DNA of 64,000 nt, taken from contig NW_026515438.1 in NCBI RefSeq assembly GCF_014898815.1, forward strand, positions 744,001 through 808,000, read 5' to 3'. Position numbers and translations under genes: made by a program. This stretch comes from Panonychus citri. Its lineage: Eukaryota; Arthropoda; Arachnida; Trombidiformes; Tetranychidae. Shown here piece by piece: positions 1 through 14,706 of the stretch (position 1 is its first letter; each line of letters begins with the position of its first letter). Below the pieces are notes generated by a model. The model searched no databases. It was not told where the DNA came from and was given only the letters and a program-made list of their open reading frames with translations.

Positions 1-3000
1 TGAAATTATAATTCTAATGGTGAAAATTATAAAAATTGAATCAGAAAGTTTCAGAATCTATTTCAGTATTTATTCACCATGATAGTTAAATCAAGGTTAT
101 AAATTTTTATCACCTTCCCTCCCACTCATGATATTAATGCTCTAATCAAGATCAACAGCAAAATTTAATATCTTGGTCATTAAACTGTCATTATTATCAC
201 TCTACTGTTGTTAGCATTGAAAGTTATTTGGAACAAAAAAAATTGCTTTTCAAATAACAAAGAGCTAGGAAAAAGTTTCAATTTATCACAAAATTGTGAT
301 TCACCATGAATATCCTCATGAATAAACAGGAATGATAAATTTTACGTTTTCAATTACATTGTTTAATGATCAAGGTTACATAATGATTTCTCATGATAAT
401 CATGCTAATGATGATAATAATAATTGGTGCAATTGTTTTTCAAGTTCTGGTTTCATATAATAATTGACTGGAAAAAGAGCAATTTTGTTACCTTTAGTCC
501 TTAGTTTCGTGGTAATAACTGTTGAGAAAATTTTTTATGAAAATTCAGCCTCAAGTGATAATCATGAAGAATATGAATTGTCAGTATTATCAGAGTTTTG
601 CTGAATTTGTACCAAGAAGTGAAAACTTTTTCCATTTTATATTCAAATTTTTTTCTACTCATGATAATAATTTAGTCCTGAACTTTTCTCTCTCTCTCAC
701 ATACTATTCCATGAAAATTTCATCAAAAATAAAATAGAAAGAAAATCATGTTAGATTATCAAATATTCTGATATCAGATTTTTTTCCATCAGAATCAAGA
801 ATTTTATCAGATTAATCTAATAAAAGGCAAACATTTTATAATAACTAGAAAAATTTTTATTCAATAATGAGGGTTCACCATGTGAGATAACATGATAACG
901 TCTATACATACATATCTGTAAGCATGAAAACGGTTCATTATTCATTAAGCTTACACTGAATAGCTGGTTGATCAAATTTTCCTTGATAATCAGCCCTCAG
1001 GCTAGTTATTCATCATCAAGTCTGAAAACCCAGAAAGAGAAGGTAAAATCTCATTGATATTCACCATTCCTTTTGGTTGCTAAATCACTTGGTAATCAAA
1101 TAATGTACTGATCTTATACTCAACTGACCTACCATGATGGTTCAGATGATTGATTACACCATGAAATCAGGAAAAAAATGTTTCAAAAAGTTTCCAAAAA
1201 ATCAAAAGATTTTGAAACTTCAAACAACCACAAAGTGTTAACATTGAAATGAAAATTTTCAATTTTCTTTTGTAACTGAGATTCACTTTATTGATCAGAA
1301 CTTTAAATATCTCTATCCAAAGATAATAAAGAAACTCATTCAATCATGAATACATTTTTTCCTCAAAATTCTAACCTTTGTCTCCACCCTTGAATTAACT
1401 TCATCCTATTAAGTTAATGATGGACCAGAAAAAGGAGACAACACCCGAGGTGGAGTTTGAATATTCCCATGTTCTGAATCTTATTCAGCAGATAAGAAAA
1501 TATTAAGATAATATATTGAGCTGGACACGAAATTCAGGTCAAACTTTACGAACTTGAGACAAAGTTTTTTTTGTATGTCCTTTCATTGAGACAAATTAAT
1601 GAAGCTAATTGATGTTAATCTAAAGATGATAATAATAATAATGAAAAGTTGATGAAATTATCTGAGATTCATTTGTATCTGAATTGAATTTTTCTCTCCT
1701 TCTTTTTCATGATAAACAATCAGATTAATTTATCTTCCGATTCCGGTATCAATTAACATGGATAATTGATAATCTGTTGATGAGCTTCATTGATGTTAAT
1801 ATATTAAAAAGATATCACCATGTAATGAGGATAATATATTAGCACCATTGAAAGTCAGTTATTATTCAACACTCTCCATGAAATATTAATCGTTACAACA
1901 GAATAGATAGTAAACTGAGAACAGGGAATGGGAAATGATTTCCTCTTTCAGGTTCCATAACAAGAACAAATTTATGTTACAAGTTTAATTATTTCTTTCT
2001 ATTGTTATATATTATTATCATTATCAACATTTTCCTTTTACAATATTTTTCTCCCATGGAATTAAATTGTGAGATTATCAATGTTATCGTAGAGATTTGT
2101 TCATATTTGATATCAGGTAATCAATCAGACAACTTGACATGAACAAGAATCCATGAAATCTGTAAATATCAAGAGGTATTCCAGAGGTTTAAACAAAGAT
2201 ATTTGATTGACAGAGACAAAGTATCGTTCAAATTGGTCTCAAAGACAATTAGATATATTCTCAGAGCTTTATCATCATAAGCATTTTCCTTAGCCGAATA
2301 ACAGTTTTCATCATCATCTAAAGTAACAATGATAATCCTTGATTTCTTTTTCATTCCAATGGATTCAAGCTAATCCAAGGTGATTTTTTTCCCTTATATC
2401 TTTCAACTGAACATTGATCACTGGAATTGATAATTAAGGGAGGAAAATGTTTATCAATTTATCATTAAGCTGAAAGTGTAATTGTTACGATAATTATTAT
2501 GATGATTATTTTCAATTGGTGAAAGTTTCGCAGTTTCCAAAGCTCGCATTTCCAAGTGTAATCATTATTTCCCATTATAAGAAGATGGGAAAAGAGGACA
2601 TGATGATGATAATGATAATGGTGAAAAGATTTATCTATGGGACGAGGAATAAAAAAAAGAGAGAGAGGAAAACATTGAACGAGGTAAGTTAGAGATTGGA
2701 CAAGAAAAACCATCCACAATTGCTGTCAGTTGATGGTCATTCAGATTATTGATTAGAAAACAAGGAAAGTGAAACATACTTGAAAAAAAGCTCATTGTTT
2801 TCACTGGAAACTGTCAATTGGTTTTTCTTGTTCAGAAATCATCTTCATCAACCAGAGGCTTTATTATCGTGAATTTGAAGGTCAATGAGTTGGCTGAGTG
2901 GGTGGAAAAGGCAGGAGAAGATAATGATGATGAGGAGGAAGTAGAAACAGAATAAGGAAAGTGGAAGAGATGAGAAAAAGAAAGAAGGAGAAAATGGGAA

Positions 3001-4693
3001 AAGGAAGTGGGAGTGGAAAAGTTGTGAATTCTATTCGTTTAAATGTATCCACAGGAAAAGTGATCAGAGTAGATGAGAGGTTAGGTAGTTGTTGATGGTG
3101 GAAAATTTTGTTCACAATTGTAATGAAAGTTGATTGTGAGACTCAATTTGTTGTTATTATCCAGTAAACGAAAAATAAACTATCACAATGTAAACTAATT
3201 TAATCCACACTTTCAATCGTTAAACATGATTACGAGTTTCAGTAAAATGTTCAATTAATCGTTACTCCAGTTAATTTGCTGAATTTTCAGTTCTTTCTCG
3301 TCTCTTAAATACTACACACATGATAATCAGTGGAAAACTTTGAAATTACTCAATTGTATAGTTCAGACAATAGCTTGTTATCTGTAGCATCGTGATTGTA
3401 TCATCTCTGAGAAAAGTTCTGTCGATGTAAATTCTGTTAATGAAATGCTATAAATCCAAGAAAATTGGATACCGAAAAAGTTTGACGAAAATGAATAACA
3501 AGATAATTATAACATCGAGAGATAATTTTTTCTTTGCTTGGATATAACAATATATTCATATGAAAAGAAAGTGATAAATTATAAGCGTTTCATAATAGGC
3601 TGTCCAGCTAATAGTCATTGTAGATACAATCAGTTGACCTTGATTATAATAAGAGATGGGAAAGAAAATGAATGATGACAAGAAAGATGAAAAAACTATC
3701 ACCGTGATGATACATCATCATCATCATCACCATGATCATCATGGTGAACTCAAAGTAATTCTGATTGATGATTGTTACACATATTAAATCATTTTCTCCC
3801 TGTGCAAAGGCCTAAATAAAAGGGGTTCATGGTTCAGGATTGAGATTTAATCTGTGTAAATTAGATTGAGAGAGTCTCAGTTGATAAAATAATATTTACT
3901 GTACTCGTTTGGTTATCATGAAGGATGAATTATTGCCGGAAGAAGATGGAGAAGAGAAAATAATTATTCAGTGAATTATCATTGGCGAAAAAAATTACTT
4001 ATTATCCATGGAAAGTAAATTAAATATTGAATCATCATCGCGTCGCCATCATCATCATCATATTCAGAATTGATCTCATTGAAATGATAATGATTCTTTA
4101 TGAATTTATCATTGATTCAGATTCATTATCAACATGATGATAATTCCGGTTCATAATATAATGATGATTTTAATGATGATAAAGATGATATCTGATGATG
4201 GTATGTACATTAGTTGAATATCAAAAATGAAAGATAATATTTATCTTGTATTGTTATATATATCAAATATCAAACATGATGATGGTTAAATTATCATTGT
4301 TGAGGGACACTGATATCAACTGACCAGTGAAAATATCTTCGGACAAAAAATTGTTATCATTCAATTGGATTAATAATATTTACATTGGACAAAATTGTCA
4401 CAAAAATAATAATTTTGATAATTTTGGGATAAAAAAAAAACAAAATTATCAAAATAAAAAATGTCACCGGACTCAAGGAAGCTTAGCAAAGGTGGGCTGA
4501 AATATTGACTGACCAGTGGACGCCATTTTCTCATATGATAATCAAGGTATCATGTCTATGTAAATATATTTATACAGTTTTGTTTATCTAATTTTGGATA
4601 CTATTACAATGTTACCGATGTTACAGACTTGATAATTGAAATGTTATCCATGTCATGGTTACACAATAATAATATTATCAAGAATTGAGGTTA
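1..4693. other. Non-coding stretch, no gene recognised
   Basis: AT-rich sequence dominated by GAT/CAT-rich triplets such as catgat and gataat, with stops in all frames. The few short open frames are low-complexity His/Ile/Phe-rich products typical of CAT and ATT repeats, not conserved protein. I see no tRNA, no transposon termini and no exon with recognisable homology. It could be intergenic DNA or part of a long intron. Confidence 0.6.
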
Positions 4694-5359
4694 TTAGAAC
4701 TTTTTTTTCTCTACTTTCTCATCTTGGTGAATATACTGCCTGTGGAAATATTTCATCAGCTGTTTCCTGGTTGTAAAAGGCAGAGATTTGTAGGATAAAT
4801 CAAGGCCAGTTTTACCATGGACCACTCGAATACAGGGATTTTTTTCTGGTTCTTTATAGTCTTTCGTTATAACTTTGGGCACATTTTCAAGGAGACGTCT
4901 TATCATACAGTTAATGTTGTAACTACTTTTATCTTTTCGTGATCTTTTAGGTAAAAGATGACCAACTATCCCTTTGATTGTATTAAATGGCCTTTCACAA
5001 TAACAGCAGATAAATAGTAGGTCCGGAAGGTCTCGGTGAAGTTTTTCCATATCTGCCTCAATTTCATCAAGTTTTCGAGCTTTTTTTATCAACTCTTGAT
5101 AAGGTATATATAAATTCATCGGAGGGTCATATGGAATTCCTTTTATCCTGGTTGTTTTGGAAATGGCAGATTCCCAGGTCCACAAGAATTCAATGTCACC
5201 CTTTTCATTACGACTCCATCCTTGAATAACCACAGGCCATATTTGTGCAGTCGTTGAAACGGTTGGCTTTGAAGCCGAAATTGAACTTGAAGTTGAAGTT
5301 GAAGTTGAAGTTGATTCAGTTGACGTTTCTGATGCCGATGGAGATCCTGGTGTCGCCAT
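4694..5359 (-). CDS. Hypothetical protein, lone C2H2-like zinc finger
   Basis: A 221-residue open frame whose composition is unlike the surrounding repeats. The first ~35 residues are a Ser/Thr-rich low-complexity tail. The rest is ordinary globular-looking sequence with a mixed composition. Around residues 117-136 there is a CxxC pair (CCYCERPF) followed by a His 12 residues later, like the first half of a C2H2 finger; the usual second His is absent and a later Cys could complete the site. The end is Lys-rich (EKVEKKKF). The ATG at 5359 follows an A-rich context and is the first in frame; the frame closes with TAA. There is no neighbour within 5 kb on either side. I do not recognise the family. 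It may be a lineage-specific nuclear protein or a domesticated or relic transposon ORF. Coding status is likely but unproven. Confidence 0.5.
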   Translation of the reverse strand: MATPGSPSASETSTESTSTSTSTSSSISASKPTVSTTAQIWPVVIQGWSRNEKGDIEFLWTWESAISKTTRIKGIPYDPPMNLYIPYQELIKKARKLDEIEADMEKLHRDLPDLLFICCYCERPFNTIKGIVGHLLPKRSRKDKSSYNINCMIRRLLENVPKVITKDYKEPEKNPCIRVVHGKTGLDLSYKSLPFTTRKQLMKYFHRQYIHQDEKVEKKKF

Positions 5360-8300
5360 AACTGTTGAGCTAAACGCACAATAAACAGATTAAAGCAAAA
5401 CGTTCTTGGATCGATCAGTTTAATTACTACAATAATATTCGAATCAGCAAATTTAAGAGTCACATGTAAAGAAAAGTAACCTTTAGATTTAATATTATTC
5501 CTTTGGTTAAGTTAATCTTAAACTTGACTAAAAATGACCAATGGTCAAGAATGAGAAAGCTCAAAATTACAATTTAATGTTGACTCTTATTAAAGTCATT
5601 GAATGATTTATTTGCTTAAGAGATTAGATTGCAATTAGTTGATTATACAAATGATTTAGTTTCTTTAGCCTTACATTTAAAGTTGTTGTTGTTTTATCAT
5701 TTGCATCAGTTTGTTTTTCTTATTGTGATCTCGAGTGTTTCTAGCCAAGAAAATGAGATGAAAATGTTTGAAATGATAAATATGAAACTTTCTCAGGTTA
5801 AGAAATTTGATCTACATGATAAACATCAGGTTAAAGATAAAATTTAGGCCAAAACTGAATCCTCATGTTTACTGAGCCAAAATAACAAGTTGAATGTTAC
5901 CTGATTCTGGTTATGAACATTGTTTCCTTGGTGAATCCTTGGTAAGTATAAAGATTACACTTTCTATTACCTATTGGATATTTTTTTTCCTTCATCATAT
6001 TGTTTGATTAGATTCAGTTTGGAACAATTTTCTTTATTCTTATTTCTAAATTTATCCTTTTACAATTATTCTCAGCACGTTATCACCATTATTATGGAAA
6101 TAAATTTGGGAATAGAAACAAATAATAATCATATCTACATGGGAAAGAGAGATAAACAAATTACGAAAAGTTTCATGTCCTACAAATTGAGATAATTCTG
6201 ATTCATTTAAATGATCACAATGGAAATTGTAAAGATTTTATTTCTCTCTCTCACCATACAATCAAATAAGATAATCGGTTCTCTCAAGTCTCATGTATCT
6301 CATGAATATCAGAGGTCAGGGTGTAAATAAGAATTCAAATTATGAATTCTTTGGGTAAATGAAATCAGTAACAATCTTTAATAAACACCATTAGCACATG
6401 AAGTGGTTACATGGGATAATATTATCATGAATTTTGAAGGAGAAGAAAATTAAGAATTAAAATCAAAGTTAAAGACTAGGTGGGTATTCATGTAGGTGGT
6501 AAACTGGAAATTATCAGGAAATATATGTTATCTGAATGGAGGAAAATACAATATCAGAATTGGGGAAAATTTATTGAATTATATTATTGGAAAATAAATT
6601 GAGAGGTGGAAAAGATATTCACTCTTTCAATGGTTCTCATTGATATTCAAATTAAACTCTATTCAGTTGGTATCATGAACAATATCAACAACATGATAGG
6701 CAGGAAAAAAAACTGTATATTCAGCACTAATCAGATTCAGATTCTATATCACTTTGAACCTGAATTTTGATGAAAATGCTTTTTACCTTCAATCCTGTTG
6801 AACAACCGGAAGACTGAAAATGTTACCATGAACATTTAATCACCTTAGTGACCATTATCATAATACCCATTGGAATGAATAGTTTAGCATGAGACATGTT
6901 TCTCTCCATGAAATTAATTAATATTCAATCATGAGAAAGGTATTCAAATAGATCACCATCAAACTCATCATGTTCAGAACTTTGTTGATGAAGAGAAAGA
7001 GAGAGAAAAAAATTTCGACAAACTTTTTTTACTCTTTATTCCTGTTATCATGGTAATGATAACAAGATCATGATTCATTTGCTTTCATTCAATGGTTCCA
7101 ACAATGAGAAGGTGGTGAGAAAATGGATATAAACTGAACAATGAACATTTTGATTACATGATAAGATTCAGTTTAATAGATTGGAAACTTTTATATCTTC
7201 ATTTTTCATCTTGACTTCATTATAAATGATATTTTGTTACAATGGGAGAGAGAGAGAGAGAGACAGACAGGGAGTGAGATGAAATTTAGCCATCTACTTA
7301 TTACAATTCTGAAATCATGGTGGCTCAGTGGTTACATTGAAATGTTATCATGCAGCAAAAAAAATGATAACAATGAACATTTTGATTATCATGAATTCAT
7401 TTTTACATCTTGCTATTTGAGTACCTGAACAAAAAATTTTTATTTGAACATTGAATAAATTTATTCAACCCAAAGTAATGGTTAATACATCAAGTATATA
7501 TGGTGGTAAATCCATGATGGTGATTAAAAAGGTCAGCTGAATGATTGAAAATTCAGTGGAAATTTTCAGAGGAAATAAAGTTCATAAGTCAGATTAAATA
7601 TTGACAGTTTTATATTTTTCCATGATAAATGAAAATGATTCCTAAATCATGATGTTATACTCATGTAACATTATTATTAAGGTGTCAAAAGAAATGAATG
7701 AATGTACTGAAAAAAAAACCATGGAAAACAAATCTCTGGTTCATCATTATCACAATACATATACACACAGAATTGTTACCATGATTATTATCATGTTATT
7801 AGTTTTCACTTGGCAAAACCTTTAGGTTCAAATTGTTGTTTATCATGTTATTCACATGGGTGGAATTAACAACAACAACAACAACACCAACAACAGCACC
7901 AACATTCACCTTTGCATCTTTAATAAATGAAAAGATTTCATTTTAAGATGTGCCAGGTAAGTTTCTCAGGTAAAGTTCAAGTGAAGATTTAATTCCAATA
8001 TTTTGAAACTTTTTTCGGTTATTATTTCAGTTTAGAACATCTCTCTCTCTCTCTCTCTCTCTCAAATCCCTAATACTTTCTCCAGGTTAGAGTTGTAAAT
8101 AATTTAAGTTACTCAAAGTTATTGTTATTTACGATTATGGTGGAAATCAAAGTTTTAGATGAAAATTCTGGTTCAATCTTATCAATTCTCCTGCTCATTA
8201 TCCCTACTTACACCTTGTTGTGTCTTTTTTTTTTAAATTCAGGTCACAAAGGATATAAAAAAAATTACATTATCCAAGGTCTTCCCACTCCCACTCCTCC

Positions 8301-11300
8301 TCCACACTTGATAGTTGTGCTATTAGTCAATACTTTACCTTTAATACCTTCACTTGAACACTTTCCATCATCTCAAATTCCCTGAACTCATGAAGATAAT
8401 CAACTGAACGGAATCAGATAAAACCATTCCTTTCCTTCACAAATTATTGCCTTTGTTTATCATCCATTTCTAAGGAATAGAAAACCAGCTGAGCTGGAAG
8501 TTGATAAATATCATTTGAATTTATTTTCCTCTACTCATACATTTTCATTCCGATGTACACAACAACAAAACGAAAGAATATAAGAAAAAAAATAGAAGTT
8601 CTGATGAAGATGAATCGTCAATCATCATCACCATCATGATGAGAAAAAAATAAGAAAAATCTATGTAATGATAACAGAGGAAAATATTTATCTTCATAAG
8701 ATGTTTATCTCGTTTTCTTTTTGTCGACTTGTTGTCATTTTTTTTTCTTCTTCTTCCATAGGAAGAGACAATTTTCCAGCAAGGGTGAGATTGAACATCT
8801 CTCATGAATTAACAAACATTTATCATGAAACTGAACCTGAAAAGTGGGCGGATAAGTAAATAGATTTTAATTTTAAAATAATGATGACATCAATGATATG
8901 ATCAACATTTCCTATGGATTTTGTATATAAAATTTTATCATGTGTTGTTGATAAACATCAATGTGATTATTTTTTTCCGCTTATAAACTATTGATGAAGT
9001 AACAGGAAGATATAAAATTAAATGAAAACATTATTTTCATGATGATAAAATTTACTGAATATTTTCAATGTATTTCTTTGGGTCCATCATGATGATATTA
9101 GGGAAACATGAGATGAAAGTTTTTCTCTTTATATTATTTGTTCCAATTTGGAAAACAAATAACATGATGATATTATTATCTAATGTGCTTACACTTTTAT
9201 CGTTATTTTTGCTCCAGGCAAATGAATGATGAGTGGTTTCATCATGATGGAATGATAATAATATCATAGATTCAACAATTATATTAGTCTGATAGAGAAA
9301 GAGAGAGAGAGAGAGGAATTAGATGAACTCAGAGCTGAAATTGAATCAAAAATATTTCATTTTATCAACAATCGGTCAGAGAATCCGAAGATGGAAGATG
9401 AGGTTATTAGAGAGAGAGAGAGAAATAAAAATATTACTAAAGAAAAGTTTGCTCATCATGAGATAATCTTCTGTGAATAGTTGTTTTAGTTAATCTTTCA
9501 CTAATCCGCATCTTTTTTTCCAGGATGAAGATGATAATAAAGTACAGTTAGAAAATAGTGTGTGGGTGAGGAAGAGATTAACATGATGATAATTATCAGA
9601 TTTAAAGAGTGTAGGAAACTGTAAGGCTGAGAAGATGATGCTCTTACCTTGAAATGATGATGATGATGCTGATGATGAAACAATATGATTAGACGAGAGC
9701 GAGAGAGAGAGAGAGAGAGAGAGGAGGAAGGTGAGGGTGGAGTGGGAGGAAATTTCGTCACATTTAGAAGGCTTTGATTATCTTTCTAATGATAATGATA
9801 AATGATATGAATTGAAATGGTTTCAATTCTGTCGATATCAATACAAGAAAATAATTTGTTCTCAACTAAGATTGAAAAAGATAATCTAACCTTATGAGAC
9901 TTCAACCATTTTCACCAAGGATCGTTTTTTGCTCTCAAATCAACTCAATTATCTGATCTATTTTCTTACAGAATCAAAAAACTACGAAACCAATAAACAA
10001 TATCGATAATAAATTATGACAATTGTGACAAGTTACCGTTAAATTGTTGTAGACATTAAATTTTTCATCATCATGATAACGATAATGTCTTTGGATTTAA
10101 AATGAAAACTAAACAAAATTTACTTCTCAAAGTTAACCCATTTGAAAGGCCTTTACTTTTTGCTCCCTTGCGATTGGTCATTTGATGAATGTTGGTCAGT
10201 TTCCTTTTCACTGTTGACAAAAACATAAGAGTGACCCATAAGTATTTCTTTATATATATAAAAAAACACTGATTAGTTGATTAAATTTGTTGACAATCGA
10301 ATCAGATTTGAACATTTAAACAAAACGTGATTCCATTTGATTGTCGATAAAATTGACGTTTAGATAATCTTTAATTACTTTGGTGATTTAATATAATATA
10401 TATAAAATTGACAAGCAAAGTGAAAGTGAATAACATTTTCCAAGACAAACAATTGAAAATTTATCAATCAGATTAACTTATATCATCAGCTGAACTTTTC
10501 AACCAGAATAATCATCAAGAATCATGCACATCGAGAAAGATGAGGGACAAAGACAGTAAATTGTTACAATTAAATCAAATCTATTTTGTTTTGAAAACTG
10601 TTTGGTAATAATGATAAAAGTGAGATTAGTGTTTACATTGACACAAAGAAAAACAAAATAGATTCTATTGAGAGTTTGGAAGTTTTTTAAAAAAAGTTCT
10701 AGACTCTTTTTTCTTTGCCTGTTCGAAAGGTTCGAAGTAATAAAAATCAACTTACATAAACTGCGAATCAAAATAGTTACCGTTATATCTTTGAAGATGC
10801 ATCAGCAAATAGAGTTAAAAGTTATCATCATTTTTATTACATTATTTTATTTGATTTTTGTTTTTCTTTTCTCATCATCTTCATGTTTACTATTTCAAAT
10901 AAACTGCAAACAGTTCAACTGTCAATCTTTCATAAAGTGAACGTTTTTGTTTTCAGTTTTATGGTTAAAATGGCAAATACATGAAGGAGGATGGAGAAGC
11001 TGAGTGGGTGGTGGAAGGAGAAATCGAGATGAAAAAGTAATAAGAATAAGAATAATAAGAATGAGAATGAGGAGAGAGAGGGAATATCATGTTCATGAAG
11101 AAAATTCAATTCATCATGATCATTGTTTTCTTCTTGATGAGAAGTTATTTTTTCTTTACCCTTCGATTACCTTTTCTTGTAAAAGTCGAAAGTATTATCA
11201 AGAAAAATTGAGTATCTCCTTTGTTTATTTTCAGAATATTGATCATGAAACTGTTCTGTACTATTGATGAGTAAATATTCATTATTGTTCAGAAGATTTG

Positions 11301-14300
11301 AAACACTTTCAATCATAGGAAGATGGATAATGTTGATGAATTGAAAGCCAACCTTTGTCATGTTCATTCAAAGTTATCATTATCACCCAAAGAGATAATC
11401 TTTATTATTATTATTACATATTTCTAAGTTGAGATTCTGATTTTCTCCATCATCATCTTTAATAATCAATACATCGGTCTAGTTTCAATGATGATAATAG
11501 TTTGACTTTTCATCCATGAGTAAAGATAGACTCTTATTGTTCATGATCATTTGATTACCCTGATGAATGATTGAATATTGGAGGAAAGAAATCACATCAT
11601 GAATGATGATCAGTATCCAAGGAATGGGATGAAAGATGAACCTGATTGGAAGACCTTTCGATAATAGGAAAATATTGAAAATGTACAATCGGTTGGTGGT
11701 GAAAAAAAAGTTCTGAATTTGTGTGAGTTGGAAAAAAAAGTTGCCAGAAAATTTATCTGATGAGGAAGTAGAAAGACGAGGAAAAAAGTTCTGACATGAG
11801 GATGGAAAAAGATATATAATGATGAAGATGAATAACAGGTAAGTTTTGATTTATCTTCTTCTTTATCACCATCATCTTCATCATCTTACCTGACAAAATG
11901 AGTTAATAGAAGCTGAAAATTGTTATTCTGAATTGTTATTCCAATATCCAAATGAATGAATCATGGAAAAATATTAATATATTTTCATTGAGAATGAAGA
12001 TAAAATCAGAATAAGAGATAACATGATAAATATAACAATTCTACCATGATAATCATATATTCAGATTTCAATTCATTCAGTTTCATGTTTATATTGAGTT
12101 TAACCACTGAGCGGTAAGAATCATTTCATCTGAGATAATCTATTATCATTATTATTACAATAATCATCTTTATCATCACCATGAATATTCACTGAATCAA
12201 CTGAACAAACTAAAGTGAAAAAGAGGAAAAATCTAATCATGATGTTTGAAAACTAACTTGATGGTAGAAACTTAATTGCAATCATTTTCCATGATATCAG
12301 TCAAATTGCATGATGGAAGAAGAAGAAGAAGAAGAAGAGAGAGAGAGTAAGAAACGGAATAATCAAATTTTCAATTCGATTTTTTCAGAACTTTTTTTCT
12401 CTACCATGATATCTCATCACCATGGACTACATCATTCTGGTGATCGATAAAATTGAATATTACTTCAGATGGAAAATTGATACTTTTTCTTTCATTTACC
12501 TTTTGTTTCTCAGGCTGATTCTGTTCCCATGTCATGTTATTGCTGAACTTTTGTCCCCCAACGAATTTCAGTATAATAATCGATCAGAAAGGAAGATAAA
12601 ATAATATCATTTGGAAGATTATTCTTTCTCTCTTCTTTTTTATCTCCATAATGATGATGATAATAATTCTTGTCTCTCTCTTTCTCTCTTTCTCTCCTTC
12701 TCTTGATTTTATTACCAGTTATTTTTATCATCATCTACATATTAGTTTCAAGAGAATTGGAAATGTGAGTTATCATGGGAGATGAGGGTGGAAGGTAATT
12801 CATTTAATCGAAAAGACAAAAAAAAGAGAGAAAAAGAAATTGAATATATAAAATAAGAGTTCTAATAAATTATCAGAAAGCTCATTCATGATATAAAAGA
12901 TCAGGAGATCAAATTGTAAATGAAATTTTTGTAGACAGGGAAAAGAAAAGGATATTCATGATTAGTAGAGGAAAAGAATACGATTTTTGCAACAAATAAT
13001 ACAAAAGAATCGGTTAATACAAATTCTGGTAATCAGATGGCACTGGTAACTTTTTATACTCCATGAGCTGAACTTTCATCATGTTTTTGATATGTATTTG
13101 CATTCGTAATGGCATCAGAATTTACAAGTAGACTGTTAAACACGATATCTTATCCCATTCCCCACTCCTCATATCCTGATGATTCTCATGATCATCTCTC
13201 ATTCAGGGTGTGCTCTGTTTATCTCTCGGTTGAATAATTTACTCAAGTATGAATATAATGAACAATGGATCAGAATACACAATAATGTCTTCAGCATGAT
13301 GTCGATTCCATTTCAATTCTGGTTTTGTTTTTTTCTTCCCCAAAATCCCTAACTTCTAATGATAATCAAAAAATTTCTCTACTTTATTATCCTGAAGGAA
13401 TCAAATTGATATTTTCTCATGATAACTTATCCCCCAATATAAAACATTCTGTTAAATAACAATAATAATAAACAGCTGATTACATTTTAACGATCGAGTT
13501 ATTATCGATTTTGACTGTTGATTGTTTCGGAAACGAAAAGTTTATTTTTTTTATGTAAATTTCGATTGATGAAAATTTATCGAATATTTTTTTCTTCTTC
13601 AAGAATTGAGTTCCATTGATAAATAAAAAAAAGATTCAGTTGTTGATTGGATAAGATGAATGTTTGTAATGCTCTGGTTCATCAAAGGGACGATGAATGT
13701 GAGAAGAGAGAGAGATACATTTCTAACATGAAAGAGTAATTATTAAGATGGTGATAAACATGAAGATAGATGTTATTCAAGATGAAAGAAAATATCAAAC
13801 ATTATCTCATTTTTCATTCATGATAATAGTTGATGGTGAACATTGGTAATGTTAGAAAAGGCCTGAGAATAGTAAAAGGAAACAGATATGATTAAATTTT
13901 GATATCATACGATTTTAATACAAAGAAAATCATTTCCATTATTTAACCTTCAATCTGATTATTAGCCAGAATTACATGGGAATCATTTATATCCATGAAT
14001 TATCACCACATGTTGTTACACCTTGATGATAATGATGATCAATGGAAGATAAAATGAAGAAAATGATATCATCTTAAGGATAAAAAAGTTCTCTCTCTCT
14101 CCCTCTCTCTTTCTTCCTCTTTTACCCACTTTATCATTTTCTTATTTTTAATAGTATTCCATTTATCTGATCCATTTATTTTACTCAAATAGAAAAGTTT
14201 TTCCTCCAGTAACTATTTTCTGATTCTCCCTGAGAATTGAAAGTAAAGTTTAAGAAACAAATTCTAAATCATATATATGAACTTTTCTAGTTTTCGTTAT

Positions 14301-14652
14301 CATTTCATTCATCATGTATCATACATGTATTAAATTTATTTCAATGATATTATACAACAAAATGAACTATTATTCTGATTATCATGAATACATACACCAT
14401 TAATACAATGAGTGGATGATATTGAACAAAAGGAACTTGGATTTGAAATTAAATTTTTCTTATTCCAAAAGAAATAGATAACATGACAAAATCAAAACAA
14501 ATAACATTTCCAGTTCTCTTTTTCATCTTTTATCATCATTATCATTTACTTAGCATCATCACAATTTACTCTTCAAGATCTGTGTGAAGCCTTAATCATG
14601 TAACTATCATGAAAATATCATCACCATCAATTTAAGTAATGTAGAAAGAGGG

Positions 14653-14706
<54 letters not shown>

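Noticed and set aside
10160..10270. CCAAT plus TATA combination considered as a real promoter
   Set aside because: No exon or long transcript-like region follows on either strand; AT-rich DNA yields such pairs by chance.
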